Shown here piece by piece: positions 34,479-44,702 of a DNA stretch of 64,000 nt. Both the position numbers and the translations under genes were made by a program. How positions within the stretch are numbered: the first letter of the stretch is position 1; every line of letters starts with the position of its first letter. The notes beneath the pieces are model-generated. The model was given only the letters and a program-made list of their open reading frames with translations, made no database searches and was not told the DNA's origin. Source of the DNA: CAWKAV01 sp963847735 (GTDB lineage Bacteria; Desulfobacterota; Desulfuromonadia; Desulfuromonadales; BM103); assembly GCA_963847735.1 (NCBI GenBank), contig CAWKAV010000017.1:55809-119808 (forward strand), read 5' to 3'.

Positions 34479-35806
34479 CCCCTCGCAAAGAAACGCATAA
34501 CCCGGAACAGCGCCCCGCGTTGTCTCAGGTAAATGCCGTAACTGGCCATCATCATGAAGAACGGCAACGCCTGCATCCGCCATCGGAACATGGCCCCCAT
34601 ATTGGTCGTTGCAGAGGAATAGACCGCCATGATACCGAATGCAAAAATCATCACCGGCAGTGCATATTGCCGTTTGTGCCGCCAGGTCTGTGCCACACCG
34701 CGCACGATCGAAGAAAACGCCAACAGCAGCACGAGCATCTCCGGCAGCGCAAACCACTGTCTGGCCCGGGTCACATCAGTGGGATCGATACTGAAGAAGA
34801 AAAAGTAAACACCCATCAGGAGGTTTTTGACGTCATTGAACCAACTGCTGCCCCACTCGATGCTGGCAGGGTCAGAGAACATGTGACCTCTGCCGCGGTT
34901 GAGGGCAGTGCGGGTTTGATTGATGTAATCGATATCGAAATACCTGGAGTTATCCAAAAAATCCAGGCCAAAGAAGCCGAAGCCCAGTGTATAGGCGACA
35001 CAACCGAGCAACATGCCGCCCCCCGCCATCAGGGTGATGTAGCGCACTATCCTGCGCGAAGAGACCGGACCAAAAGAGACGGCCAGAAGAGCGAGGCAGA
35101 CAAAGAACAGGTAATCTCTCAGGGCAAGAACAATCAACAGTGAGAGCACGATGTAACCGGCATAACGCAGACTGTATTTGTCTCTGAGATTGACCGCACT
35201 CCAGACCATCAGCAACAAGGCCATCAGCGAGGCGGTATCCTTGAGGGGGATTGCCGAATAGTAGATAAACGAGGGGAACAGGGCCGTGGCATAACCGGCA
35301 AAGCGCGCCACAGGTTCGTTATTGTAAACCTTGCTGGCGATCAGGTAAGTCAAGACGCCGGTAATTGCACCGATAAAGATATTGAATAACTGGATCCAGA
35401 ACATGTCCGCGCCTAGAAAGGAATAGACCAATCCGGTGAATTCGAACCAGCCATCATCGATCCAGTTGCTCCAGATGATGCCGCCCTCAATATATTGTTT
35501 GGCGATCCGGATTCCCTCTTCGTGATAGCGCAGGGAATCGCGGGAAATCCCCCCTGCCATGGCACCGGTCGCCACAAGAATCGCATAAGCTCCAACGCGC
35601 CCCAGCAGGCCGATAATGAAGATTTGCCTGCTGGCCGAACGGCCCTTGACGACGACCTGTGTCAAAGGCACGGCCTTGGTGCCGCCATGATTCATCAGCC
35701 CGGCCGGCTGCCCGACGAGCTGACCGGTGCCGTCCGAGCGACTGCCACTCCACAGGCCGATCGCGGCGATGGCAAAGACGCCGGATATCAGAAGCAGGAG
35801 AGTCAT
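34475..35806 (-). CDS. polytopic membrane protein, possible polysaccharide polymerase
   Basis: 443 residues with about ten hydrophobic segments spread along the length (IFIIGLLGRVGAYAILVATG, LFNIFIGAITGVLTYLI, YIVLSLLIVLALRDYLFF, MLVLLLAFSSIV). A large periplasmic loop lies around residues 260-330. The general shape resembles Wzy/EpsG polymerases or GT39-like transferases, but no defining motif was found. As no other polymerase candidate is present, a Wzy role is plausible. It starts 27 bases after the acetyltransferase stop. Confidence 0.65.
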   Translation of the reverse strand: MTLLLLISGVFAIAAIGLWSGSRSDGTGQLVGQPAGLMNHGGTKAVPLTQVVVKGRSASRQIFIIGLLGRVGAYAILVATGAMAGGISRDSLRYHEEGIRIAKQYIEGGIIWSNWIDDGWFEFTGLVYSFLGADMFWIQLFNIFIGAITGVLTYLIASKVYNNEPVARFAGYATALFPSFIYYSAIPLKDTASLMALLLMVWSAVNLRDKYSLRYAGYIVLSLLIVLALRDYLFFVCLALLAVSFGPVSSRRIVRYITLMAGGGMLLGCVAYTLGFGFFGLDFLDNSRYFDIDYINQTRTALNRGRGHMFSDPASIEWGSSWFNDVKNLLMGVYFFFFSIDPTDVTRARQWFALPEMLVLLLAFSSIVRGVAQTWRHKRQYALPVMIFAFGIMAVYSSATTNMGAMFRWRMQALPFFMMMASYGIYLRQRGALFRVMRFFARG

Positions 35807-35832
35807 TCAAACAGACCTTTAACAATCAACAT

Positions 35833-36867
35833 TTAAAATATCTCCAGGTCACCCAGGCACAACGACCATGAAGACGGTTCAAGCAGCGACCGGTCCTGAT
35901 CACCAAGCAACAGGTGCACGGTAAGATCCATGCCCTGCATTGGCAGTCGATAAAAACCGTTCTGTTTCATGAGCTTGAGATGCGCCGATGTCGGGCCGAA
36001 ATGCGCGATCAAATAGTCGGCATCAAGCCTTGCGACCAGCTTGCGCAACAGCGATTTCAGTTGGTTCGGCGAACGCTTGTCGATCAACAGGTCACAGATC
36101 ATGACCTCTTTCAGACCGAAGCGCTGATTCGTACGGTAGACCAATACGGCCCGCCCTTCATCATCGGCAATCTCCTCGACAAAATAACATACGTAGGGAT
36201 GAGAGGCGTATCGCCAATGCAGAAATGAGACACTTCGCAGGGTCTGATAACATTGCCCGCGGAGAGAACTGTCCTGAACGATCAGTTCTTCGACATCTGC
36301 CGCCTGATCCAGCCATGCGTCAAAAGTGATCGGCTCGCTGCGGAAGAGTTCATTCCGGGGATAATTAATTCCGGCCGATTTGTTCCCCAGCTTGGCAGCC
36401 AAAACCTTTGCGGCAAAATTGGCCGGGCGCAACAGTTTGACATACATCGGCAGTCGCTCAACATGCTGCCAGCCCATCTTAAGGTAACCGGGCATGCTGC
36501 TCGGATTGGGCGTGTTGTAAATAAAATTGAAGCCGGCCTGACGCACACCCTCCAGACCACCCAGGGTGAGTTTCCTGAAGATGCCCTTGCGGCGGTGGTC
36601 CGGATGCGTCGCCGTATCGACCGCGCGCACCGCCCTGAAGCTATCGTCTCCGCAACGGAACTGCCACTGCAGGAATGCCCTCAGGCCAGTCAACTGGCCC
36701 TCTTCTTCGGCCAACCAGGTCAGCGTTTCACCGAACGGGCTCTGTTCATGTTTCCAGCTCCAGAAAGCCTCTTTGCGCTGCTGGGTTTCCTTCTCGCCGA
36801 GACAACGGCGCAGCAGTTCGAACAGCTCCGGCCTGCGATCTTTTGTCAGCTCGATGACATTCATCAC
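35833..36867 (-). CDS. GNAT-family acetyltransferase
   Basis: 344 residues. The GNAT acetyl-CoA pyrophosphate-binding pattern is in VDTATHPDHRRKGIFRKLT (about residue 85-103), followed by NFIYNTPNPSSMPGYLKMGW, a typical beta-bulge region. The C-terminal 180 residues look like a second, degenerate GNAT lobe (VLVYRTNQRF, DYLIAHFGPTSAHLKLMKQNGF). It likely acetylates a sugar or amino sugar of the polymer; the substrate is unknown. It overlaps the upstream glycosyltransferase by four bases. Confidence 0.82.
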   Translation of the reverse strand: MMNVIELTKDRRPELFELLRRCLGEKETQQRKEAFWSWKHEQSPFGETLTWLAEEEGQLTGLRAFLQWQFRCGDDSFRAVRAVDTATHPDHRRKGIFRKLTLGGLEGVRQAGFNFIYNTPNPSSMPGYLKMGWQHVERLPMYVKLLRPANFAAKVLAAKLGNKSAGINYPRNELFRSEPITFDAWLDQAADVEELIVQDSSLRGQCYQTLRSVSFLHWRYASHPYVCYFVEEIADDEGRAVLVYRTNQRFGLKEVMICDLLIDKRSPNQLKSLLRKLVARLDADYLIAHFGPTSAHLKLMKQNGFYRLPMQGMDLTVHLLLGDQDRSLLEPSSWSLCLGDLEIF

Positions 36868-37982
36868 TTCTTGTCCAATACCTGTCGGTAGAGTTCTTCG
36901 ACCTTGGAGACCATCACTGCAATATCGTAATGCCCCCTCACCCTCTCCAGGGCACTATCGGCAAGCTTTTTGCGCAAGGCACCATCCCGGTACAGTTCAA
37001 GCCATTTGTTTGCCAGGGCTTCCGGTTGACGCGGCGGCACCAGCAGACCATCAATCCCGTCACGGATCACGCCGGGGATTCCACCGACCGCCGTTGCAAC
37101 CACAGGCCGTCCCAACGCCATGGCTTCAAGCATGGCGATCGGCAAGCCCTCGAAGTTAGAGGCCATGCTGAAAAGATCCAACGCTTTCACAAGCCGTGGC
37201 ACATCTTCACGAGGGCCGGTGAAGACAACATGATCGGCAATCCGCAATTCGTTTGCGAGACCTTTTAAAATGTCAAGACGATCGGCATATTGACCAACCA
37301 GCAGCAGCTTTGCTTCGGGAACCGATCGATGAAAGATGGCGAAGGCTTCAAGCAGGTTGTCGTGATTCTTCTTCGGCGTCAGGTTGGCGACTTTACCGAT
37401 CAGGAAGGTGTTTTCCGGCAAACCAAATTCTTCGAGCACGGCCTGACGCGAATCCGGGATATCGGCCAGGGCTTTTACATCGATTCCATTGTCGATCACC
37501 TGTATCTCGTCACCCGGCCAGGTCATGGAATCAGCCACGTCCTGCGAAACAGCAATAGCAGCATCGTTCAGGTTAAAAGTTGCCTGGTTGAGCAGACTCA
37601 TCAGCGGGTTCAGGCGCGGCCAGAGATTGTGCTCGGTATAGACGATACCTTTCGTCCCGGCCCACCGGCCGCCCAATCGGCCAACCACGCCGGTAAATGG
37701 CAGGTGGATATGCAGCAGGTCGATCCGTTCCTCGACCAGGTAACGTTTCAGGCGCCAGACAGCATCGAGACGCCAGTGGTTTGGCACATCAAAGCAGGTC
37801 ACTTTCAAGCCGCCTGCCCGCAACTCCGAGACCAAAGCATCCTTCCAGGGCAGGAAATAGCCGACCTGATAATCGAAGCGTTCGCGGTCGAGGTACGGCA
37901 GGGCGTTGCAGAGCAGCTTCTCCGCGCCACCCAGGCCGAGGCCTTTGATAAGCCATAGGATTTTTTGTTTCTCAGCCACGTT
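36864..37982 (-). CDS. GT4 glycosyltransferase
   Basis: 372 residues from the GTG at 37982 (VAEKQKILWL), which has a GGAGA ribosome-binding site five bases upstream; a longer open frame to 38144 overlaps the previous gene and is not conserved. GT-B motifs: GLGLGGAEKLLCNALPYL near the N-terminus, NLTPKKNHDNLLEAF, and the donor-binding FEGLPIAMLEAMALGRPVVA followed by GGIPGVIRDGIDGLLVPP. Retaining transferase acting at the cytoplasmic face. It overlaps the upstream GT4 gene by 11 bases. Confidence 0.9.
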   Translation of the reverse strand, partial: NVAEKQKILWLIKGLGLGGAEKLLCNALPYLDRERFDYQVGYFLPWKDALVSELRAGGLKVTCFDVPNHWRLDAVWRLKRYLVEERIDLLHIHLPFTGVVGRLGGRWAGTKGIVYTEHNLWPRLNPLMSLLNQATFNLNDAAIAVSQDVADSMTWPGDEIQVIDNGIDVKALADIPDSRQAVLEEFGLPENTFLIGKVANLTPKKNHDNLLEAFAIFHRSVPEAKLLLVGQYADRLDILKGLANELRIADHVVFTGPREDVPRLVKALDLFSMASNFEGLPIAMLEAMALGRPVVATAVGGIPGVIRDGIDGLLVPPRQPEALANKWLELYRDGALRKKLADSALERVRGHYDIAVMVSKVEELYRQVLDKK

Positions 37983-39084
37983 TCTCCAGAATCTCTTCGA
38001 AGAGTTGAAGATGTTCACGTGCACTACGCCGGATATCGAATCGTCCCTGGCAGAAGGTTTTAGCCTGCATGCCTTGATTCTTGGTATTTTCTGCACCCCG
38101 CAGCATTTCGAGCAGGGCTTCCGTGAAAGCCTCTTCGTCGCCAAAGGGAGTCACCCGACCGGTCTCTCCGTTCCGGATGACCTCGCTAGCCCCAGCAACG
38201 GCCCAGGTCACGCAAGGAGTGCCGGTCAAACCAGCCTCGATCAGAACCCCAGGGACACCTTCCGTCAGACTGGTTAACAGACAGATATCGGCAAGTGCGA
38301 ACAATGCAGGCATATCTTCCTGGACACCCAAGAAACGGACGTGCCCTCTGACACCACATTTTTCGACAAGTCTTTCTAAGGATGATCTTTCAGGTCCCTC
38401 ACCGGCACACAGCAACACTGCACCGGGAAACTCCTTGACAACCAGGGCCATGGCTCGAACCATTACTCCCAGGTTCTTTTCCCAAGAGAGCGCGCCTGCC
38501 GCAAGCAAAACCGGATGATGGTTTGATAAGTCGAGCTGTATTTTCAGGCTATCAGCCCTCTCCTGACCAGCTTCAAACTGTTCCAGCGAAGCCCCGCGAT
38601 AAATCGTACGCACTTTCCAATCGGGGACATCGAACAGATCAATCAGTTCCTGGCGGGGGGTATCCCCAACTGCTGAGATTACAGCCGCTCGGTTCAACAG
38701 ACATTTGAGCCACGGCATTTTCACCGCACGCCAACGACCAAGCCACTTTTCAGTTAAACCTATCTTGCGGTAGATGATCGGTATATCGAGGCCGATTGTG
38801 GCCATGGTCGCATACTTTAATGCCTGCCCACCATGCGCCATGATGATATCGGGTTGTTCGATGCCCACAACCCGACGCAATGCCTTGATTTTCCCAAGGC
38901 CCGTTTCACCATCTAGAGTCGCACCCTCCAGTTCCTTGACAACACCCAACTGATCAGGCCCATCCTCGAGGCGGAGCAGTCTCCCTTTGACTCCAAGACC
39001 TCGAAGAGCAACGAAAAGATCCCGGGCGAAAACCTCTGCTCCGCGTAACTTAAATGATGCGACCAGATGGAATACTTTCATCAA
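37972..39084 (-). CDS. GT4 glycosyltransferase
   Basis: 370 residues. N-terminal acceptor domain MMKVFHLVASFKLRGAEVFA; C-terminal donor domain with AGALSWEKNLGVMVRAMALV, LLCAGEGPERSSLERL, GVQEDMPALFALAD and the E-x7-E-like motif TEGVPGVLIEAGLTGTPCV. Frame intact. It belongs to a set of four GT4 genes between 31 and 42 kb that probably add successive residues of the repeat unit. Confidence 0.9.
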   Translation of the reverse strand: MMKVFHLVASFKLRGAEVFARDLFVALRGLGVKGRLLRLEDGPDQLGVVKELEGATLDGETGLGKIKALRRVVGIEQPDIIMAHGGQALKYATMATIGLDIPIIYRKIGLTEKWLGRWRAVKMPWLKCLLNRAAVISAVGDTPRQELIDLFDVPDWKVRTIYRGASLEQFEAGQERADSLKIQLDLSNHHPVLLAAGALSWEKNLGVMVRAMALVVKEFPGAVLLCAGEGPERSSLERLVEKCGVRGHVRFLGVQEDMPALFALADICLLTSLTEGVPGVLIEAGLTGTPCVTWAVAGASEVIRNGETGRVTPFGDEEAFTEALLEMLRGAENTKNQGMQAKTFCQGRFDIRRSAREHLQLFEEILEKRG

Positions 39085-39085
39085 T

Positions 39086-40730
39086 CTATTTTCTAAATGA
39101 CAATCGCTTCATCCGTGCATCCGCGACTGTAAGGTTATCGGTAAAATTGAACGTATGGACATTGCGAAGATCGTGTAAGTCTCCCTCACCGATCATTTCC
39201 ACCTCTTCTTCCTGATATGCCTCCTGGGACAATTCGACGACCCGATGCAGTCGTATTCCCTTGCCGTAGCTACCGGAACAGTCCTGTGCCGGGCGGGAAA
39301 GAGTTCTCCATCTCGTTCGAAGAGTCGGCCTGCTGGACGGGCACGTCTGACATCGGAAACTATCGGGTTGCAGGGGTGAGGTGTCCAGGATCCGGTAAGC
39401 AGATCATCTGAAGAGAAGAGAAAAAGTTCATCGAAGGACGACGCGCCTGGATTCTCCACTATATTCGCGAAGAGCGACCATCTTCCTTCATGCCGTAGCA
39501 AGGTGGCATCGACTGCATCAACCTCCTCCATCAGGTTTTTAACCAATTGCCAACGATGTGGAAACTCCACAGCCCGATGGAGTGACACGACCCGCTTCTC
39601 CCTCGATTCGGGGACCATGTAGACAGTGTTCATCATGTACAAACACGAACGGATAGGACAGGTGGTGTGGTTCGTCGAGGACTGTAACGGGTGCGGATGG
39701 CGTACCATCCTGGCCTATTTCGATACAGGCGATACGGCCTCTTTTTGCGTGGTAAAGGAACTCCTCGAAGAAGACGTAATCATGACCCTTGGTGATTGAC
39801 GGAACTAGGAACAGTCCAGAAACGGTCATTGGCGTGCGACAGCATTTGGAAATCCGCAAATGAAGTCGATCCCCCCTCATCTCTCCTGTAGAGCAAGTAC
39901 CATTGGTCGAGATGTGTCCATTCGTCAAACTTGCGCAGCAGATTTCGCCATAAGTGTCGGCACAGGAGCAAACCAAAGCCAAGATTCGTGTAATCTTTCA
40001 GTCTATAGAGACGGGCCGAATCAGATGAGATCTCAGCATTAATCTCACTAACTTGTTTATGGTAGCCCTCCGATCCCAGTAGATATAGCTCAGTGAGAGC
40101 TCTGGCCAGAAATGAGGCAGATTTCCAGTAGACCCTGTTCTTCGAACGGGTTAGTGACAATTTGTCGGTTGACGACCATGATCGGTAGAGAACCTTACCG
40201 CTGTCGAGATCTTCGTTAAGAACCTGCAAAACAGTGCCCGTATCAGGTGCGGCTTCGAGAAGTTCCCAGAGACACGGTGGGCCTCCCCTGTATCTGCTGC
40301 TGTCTCCGTGATGATAGGACCAGACCCCATGCCGGGCACAGTTGAGTATTTCGCCGCGCAATATCCTGAAACCGAAACGAACCAGAACATCAAGATTGTG
40401 GCCACGAATGTCCTCGAGGTCTTTGCCTTCGACATAATCGGAGAAACGGGTTTGCCGGGGTGTAACATCAAGTTGGTCTACCTCGTCAAAAAGCAAAGGC
40501 TCATTCTTGCGAGAGAAGGCGTCCGGGTTGACTCCAAACAGCATTCTGTCAAGTCGACGATACAAACGATAGAGCAACAGGTCTGCAGCCCCTTCAGCAG
40601 GAGATTGATTGACAATGACAAGTGCAAGATCGACATATTCGAGAGCTTTGATCTTCTCAATGGCAAACCGTTGCCAAGCATAGAGGTCATAAGAATCGAG
40701 GAGGATGCCGACTTTTAACTTCTCAGCCAT
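39086..40730 (-). pseudogene. formyltransferase-like / glycosyl-sensor domain protein, three frameshifts
   Basis: The first piece (from ATG 40730, GGAGA upstream) has a formyltransferase-like fold: KVGILLDSYDLYAWQRFAI, VLVRFGFRILRGEI, GVWSYHHGDSSRYRGGPPC and LNEDLDSGKVLYRSW. The remainder, reading HDYVFFEEFLYHAKRGRI, EVDAVDATLLRHEGRWSLFA and GSYGKGIRLHRVVELS, resembles the beta-propeller-like N-terminal domain of glucosamine inositolphosphorylceramide transferases. Frames change near 39800, 39620 and 39300, and the true stop is at 39086. If restored the protein would be about 548 residues. Such fusions occur in polysaccharide loci; function unknown, perhaps N-formyl sugar formation. Confidence 0.7.
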
Positions 40731-41907
40731 TTCGGCTCTCCCGTAACACTTCCGCATAGAGCTCTTCGTATCGAGCAGCTATTTTTACGACGTCATAACG
40801 TTCACGAGCCTTTTCATAAGCGTTCCTTGCGATGCTGTCGGCCAAGTTTCTGTCGGACAGGATCTCGATGATCTTATTAGCAAGGTCATTGAAATCGTAC
40901 GTATTAAAGAAGAGACCATCAACTCGATCCTCCACCATCTCCTCATGGACACCAATGCGGGAAAGGATGACCGGTCTCGATGCAAGCATCGCCTCGATGA
41001 CAGCTCCGGGGAGTCCTTCATACTCCGAAGCGGTAATGGTTGCATCGGCAATCTGCAACAACGCTGGTATATCGTGGCGGACCCCTAGAAAAAAAACCCG
41101 GTCGGCCACATTGGTGGTTCTAGCTAGCTCCTGCAATCGTTGACGCTCGGGCCCATCACCGGCGAAAACAAGAAAAGTTTTTGGGACAACAACAAGAACC
41201 TCTGATAATGCACGAATAAGATCGACGTGGCGTTTATGCGACCAGAATCGGCTGACGCACAACAGGACTCTGGCATCAGGCGAGACACCGAGGTTCTGAC
41301 GCAATAATACTTTCTCCACCTCTGCGTTAGGAAGATAATCAACTACTGACCTCCCACGATAGACGGTTTTGACCTTGTGGCGGGGGACATGAAGATAATG
41401 CGCATTGGAACCCGCAATAGTTTGAGAATTAGCAATAAACAGGTTGACCATTGGAGCTGTAGAGCGGTCGAGAATTTTCAACCCGTCACGCTTCAATCGT
41501 TGCAGCGGGGAAAAACCACGGTAGCGCTCTGGGCCATAGGTTTCGTTGACGAAGCTATTTATCAATGGGATGCGGGAAAACCTCGCGACAAAACGGCTGA
41601 CGATGCAAGCCCGATACAGAGTGGCATGAATCATATCCGGTTGTTCATCGCGAACAACCTTTAGAACACTGCGTATGGCAGAAGAGAAAGAGTATTTACC
41701 TGGGACGTTCAACGAGACAACCCTGATGCCCGCAGCTTCAAAGACCGGTTTGAGTGGGGCGCCAGGATAAATATGACAGAAGACAACATCGGTTGTATTG
41801 AACCTGCGAATAATTTCTAACAGGCTCTTCTCGGCACCGCCAACGAGCATGGCATCAATCAGGAAGAGGATTTTAAAACGTTTCTCTGAATGATCTGTTT
41901 GAATCAT
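40723..41907 (-). CDS. GT4 glycosyltransferase
   Basis: 394 residues. Motifs: LFLIDAMLVGGAEKSLLEII at the N-terminus, LLCVSRFWSHKRHVDLIRAL, LVFAGDGPERQRLQEL, GVRHDIPALLQIAD and the donor-site SEYEGLPGAVIEAMLASRPV. Intact frame. It overlaps the formyltransferase-like gene by eight bases. To its upstream side the base composition falls sharply. Confidence 0.9.
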   Translation of the reverse strand: MIQTDHSEKRFKILFLIDAMLVGGAEKSLLEIIRRFNTTDVVFCHIYPGAPLKPVFEAAGIRVVSLNVPGKYSFSSAIRSVLKVVRDEQPDMIHATLYRACIVSRFVARFSRIPLINSFVNETYGPERYRGFSPLQRLKRDGLKILDRSTAPMVNLFIANSQTIAGSNAHYLHVPRHKVKTVYRGRSVVDYLPNAEVEKVLLRQNLGVSPDARVLLCVSRFWSHKRHVDLIRALSEVLVVVPKTFLVFAGDGPERQRLQELARTTNVADRVFFLGVRHDIPALLQIADATITASEYEGLPGAVIEAMLASRPVILSRIGVHEEMVEDRVDGLFFNTYDFNDLANKIIEILSDRNLADSIARNAYEKARERYDVVKIAARYEELYAEVLRESRNG

Positions 41908-42003
41908 CAGTTAGATAGCCATCGAGGCAACTTTTTGATGGAATTTGCTAAGATTTCTCGTGAAAAGAACTCGGACTGTTTTGATATAATTATGCGTAAC
42001 ATT

Positions 42004-42728
42004 CTAACGCACCATCACACAGTCATACTCAATAACTGCTAGGCTATTATTTTCACGCGAAACAGGAAACATCCCTGATATCTTATACCCCTTCTGTCTA
42101 AAAACAGATAAGCAATCTTCAAAAACCGGCATACCATCGTATATAGGTATCATTGATACTTCTGACTGAATTATATTGATATGTTCTAAAACCTTTTCTG
42201 CACCGCGAAATACGCTGAGATCATACCCCTGTGTGTCCATCTTCAAAAAAACAATGACTCACTGTTGATGATACCAAACTCATCAAACACTTCATCCAGC
42301 CTTTTCACCTGAACACTCTCTGTTTTTTTAATTTCAAGTAAAGGCCACCTATGTTTTGAGTAATTACTTTTGTTGTGAAAAGATGAAAATGTGTCGAAGT
42401 TATATACATTTATATTCCTCTTAACAGAGTCCTCGCCAAGAGCATATTTGTGGATATGCCATTTTTTGTCGCGACTTGTTGTTTCTCTCAATTTGTTAAA
42501 AGATTCAGTCACAGGCTCAAAGGAATGTATTATTCCGTCATACCCGATGTTTCTCAAAAAAAGGCCGTATCTTCCCTGATGAGCACCTACATCAATAACA
42601 GTGTTTATTTTATAACTGGTGAACAGGTTCCTAATGTGCCCGCTTAATGTTTGATTATTATCTTTTACATTTATTATGCGATAACCTATTTTTTGCAGAA
42701 GGTTATTTATACCATTTTTAAACGCCAC
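42004..42728 (-). pseudogene. FkbM-family methyltransferase, one frameshift
   Basis: Two adjacent frames join into one FkbM methyltransferase of about 240 residues. The first ends INSESLFF-stop; the second continues MDTQGYDLSVFRGAEKVLEH, which is the FkbM motif KMDTQGxDLxVxxGA. The shift lies in a run of seven T on the coding strand (42243-42250); with six T the protein reads SLFLKMDTQGYD. SAM-binding motif is VIDVGAHQGRYGLFLRNIGY. The gene is AT-rich compared with genes below 40 kb, suggesting separate origin. It would O-methylate a sugar. Confidence 0.85.
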
Positions 42729-42845
42729 AACTAAACTCCGATTTCAACAGGGCAGACAAGAAATTATAATTACGAAAAACCAAATCGATTTTTACAGATA
42801 AAAATAAAATCAGCTTGAGAATTGCAGTTTATTTATAAACTGTAA

Positions 42846-43820
42846 TTAATCCTTGGGTTTTATAATTTTTTTTGCAAAACCAGAAATCCAAATATGTGCA
42901 TTACGTGAGTACTTACCCAGAATTTCGTAAATGAATAAAGCAGTGTAAGCTTTCAGATAAAAGGGCTTTGCCTTTAGACACTTTCCTATATAACTACGTG
43001 CAATCCTCTTCTTCTGGCTTGCGTAAAAAAGCCACCCCGTTTTGTAATACAAATCAGCTGCAAGAGAAGGCTTTGATTCTATGAATTCATTGTGCTTCTC
43101 AATTATCTTTTCATAAGCTATTGCATTTTTTATTTTTTCTGCTGTCAAACGGGGGCCACTATGAATATGCACCTTCACCAAAGTTTTTGGAATGACTGCA
43201 AATGGGTACTCACGTGCCATCCGTATCAGGAAATCAGTGTCCTCCGCAGCAGGCATGCTTTCGTCAAACAGGCCAACTCTATCGAAACAGTCCCGTCTGA
43301 CCACAAGCCCGTAATTCGTACCTGTGCGACGGTGCCTGAGAAAGCCCTCGTAAGCTTTATCAAGTGATGCAAAGTGTGGTTTCCAGGGAAGATCCTCGAC
43401 AATCCTCACACCATCTTTCTCTTCATACTCACGCACAACATTACACCAGAGAAAACCAGGATTCACCTTCAAATTTGCATCTATCAGATTTTTCATCTCC
43501 TCAAGAAAAGTTGGTAGGAACTCGTCATCATCGTCCAGAAAAGCGACGTAATTTCCACTCGCGGCACAGATGCCAGTATTCCTGGCAGCAGAGGCACTCC
43601 CACATTCTTCACGGTAGAGATAATGGATTCTTTCATCGCTGAAGCCATCAACCACTTCACGAGTATTATCAGACGAAGCATCATTAACAATAATTAACTC
43701 GAAGTCCTTGTAGGTTTGTGTCAGAACACTAGCAACAGCACGCTTGAGCAGGCCAGCTCTGTTGTGCGTTGGCATAACCACGGTGAAAAAGTAATCTTGT
43801 GAGATACTCATCGTTTCCAT
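42846..43820 (-). CDS. GT2 glycosyltransferase
   Basis: 324 residues. GT-A fold of family 2: VVMPTHNRAGLLKRAVASVL, FELIIVNDASSDNT and the metal-binding AFLDDDDEFLP, then GLFDESMPAAEDTDFLIRMA as catalytic region. The last 90 residues are basic and helical with no membrane span. The C-terminal part is found in GT2 proteins of O-antigen loci. It overlaps the next GT2 gene by 13 bases. Confidence 0.9.
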   Translation of the reverse strand: METMSISQDYFFTVVMPTHNRAGLLKRAVASVLTQTYKDFELIIVNDASSDNTREVVDGFSDERIHYLYREECGSASAARNTGICAASGNYVAFLDDDDEFLPTFLEEMKNLIDANLKVNPGFLWCNVVREYEEKDGVRIVEDLPWKPHFASLDKAYEGFLRHRRTGTNYGLVVRRDCFDRVGLFDESMPAAEDTDFLIRMAREYPFAVIPKTLVKVHIHSGPRLTAEKIKNAIAYEKIIEKHNEFIESKPSLAADLYYKTGWLFYASQKKRIARSYIGKCLKAKPFYLKAYTALFIYEILGKYSRNAHIWISGFAKKIIKPKD

Positions 43821-44695
43821 ACCAAACTGGCAACGCCCCCCAAATGCACGACAATACAGCTTAAAAGAGCCTTAACGTCCAAGGGATGAAGAATAAACGC
43901 TTTTTTGAAATATTTGCGGGACAAACCTTTCTCACCACATTTATAGGCATTGACCCCGATAATCCTGCAAAATTGTGAAAATTTTCTTTTGCTTTTAAGA
44001 AACACTTCTTCATGTTTATTAATAATAAGGATGCAGGACTTGAATATTTTCTGCTGCAGCAAGTGACTGTTCTTATTTTTCCTAGCCTGTCGATAGATCA
44101 GATTTGGCTCGTATATTTGAAAAACATGCCTGTTCTCACGAACGCAAGCCTCTATAAGTCTAATGCCCAATTCGTAGTTCTCTGAATAGGTAAGTTGTTC
44201 ATCATATCCCCCGGCAATCAGCAATAAATCCTTTCTCACCACAAATGCGCCGGAAAGAAACAGGCCGATTTGGTTCCTGAAAATTGCTCCCATTTCACGT
44301 GGCATAACGATTTTAGTCTGACCCGTTTCAGTTGACACCTGTGTCACTCCGCAGAAAATGATTCCGCTTTCGGGTTGAACCCTAATCATATCTGCGAAGG
44401 CAAGAAGCCAATCTGGGACAACTTCGTCATCGCTATCGAGGAATGTAATCCATCCAGCTTGCGACCTTGCAATACCGGCATTTCTTGCAATCGCAACCCC
44501 ATGATTGGCTTGACGAACGAGGATCAGGCGTGGATCAGTCAGGGTGCCGAGAAGCGCAGTTGTTCCATCGGTTGACCCATCATCCACGATGATCAACTCG
44601 AAGTCTGTACATGTTTGGCAAAGAACGCTTTGAACTGCACTTAGAAGACAGTGTGCGCGATTGTAGGTTGGGATGATGATGGAAAAAAAAGGCAT
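43808..44695 (-). CDS. GT2 glycosyltransferase
   Basis: 295 residues from the ATG at 44695 (MPFFSIIIPTYNRA), just after the previous gene's stop; the longer frame to 44740 overlaps that gene and adds nothing conserved. Motifs: SIIIPTYNRAHCLLSAVQSV, FELIIVDDGSTDGTT and FLDSDDEVVPDWL. The C-terminal helical tail resembles the neighbouring GT2 (42846-43820), so the two may be old paralogues. Confidence 0.88.
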   Translation of the reverse strand: MPFFSIIIPTYNRAHCLLSAVQSVLCQTCTDFELIIVDDGSTDGTTALLGTLTDPRLILVRQANHGVAIARNAGIARSQAGWITFLDSDDEVVPDWLLAFADMIRVQPESGIIFCGVTQVSTETGQTKIVMPREMGAIFRNQIGLFLSGAFVVRKDLLLIAGGYDEQLTYSENYELGIRLIEACVRENRHVFQIYEPNLIYRQARKNKNSHLLQQKIFKSCILIINKHEEVFLKSKRKFSQFCRIIGVNAYKCGEKGLSRKYFKKAFILHPLDVKALLSCIVVHLGGVASLVWKR

Positions 44696-44702
44696 AGAGT
44701 AC

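Noticed and set aside
34479..34757. Longer start for the SAM methyltransferase
   Set aside because: The extra 93 residues overlap the conserved end of the membrane-protein gene in another frame and are not methyltransferase-like.
37983..38144. Longer start for the GT4 gene at 36864
   Set aside because: The extension overlaps the upstream GT4 coding region; the GTG at 37982 has a clear GGAGA site and gives the usual N-terminus.
42243..42260. Programmed -1 or +1 frameshift at the T7 run in fkbM
   Set aside because: A homopolymer miscount explains it more simply, and other breaks in the window lack slippery sites; no downstream stimulatory structure was seen.
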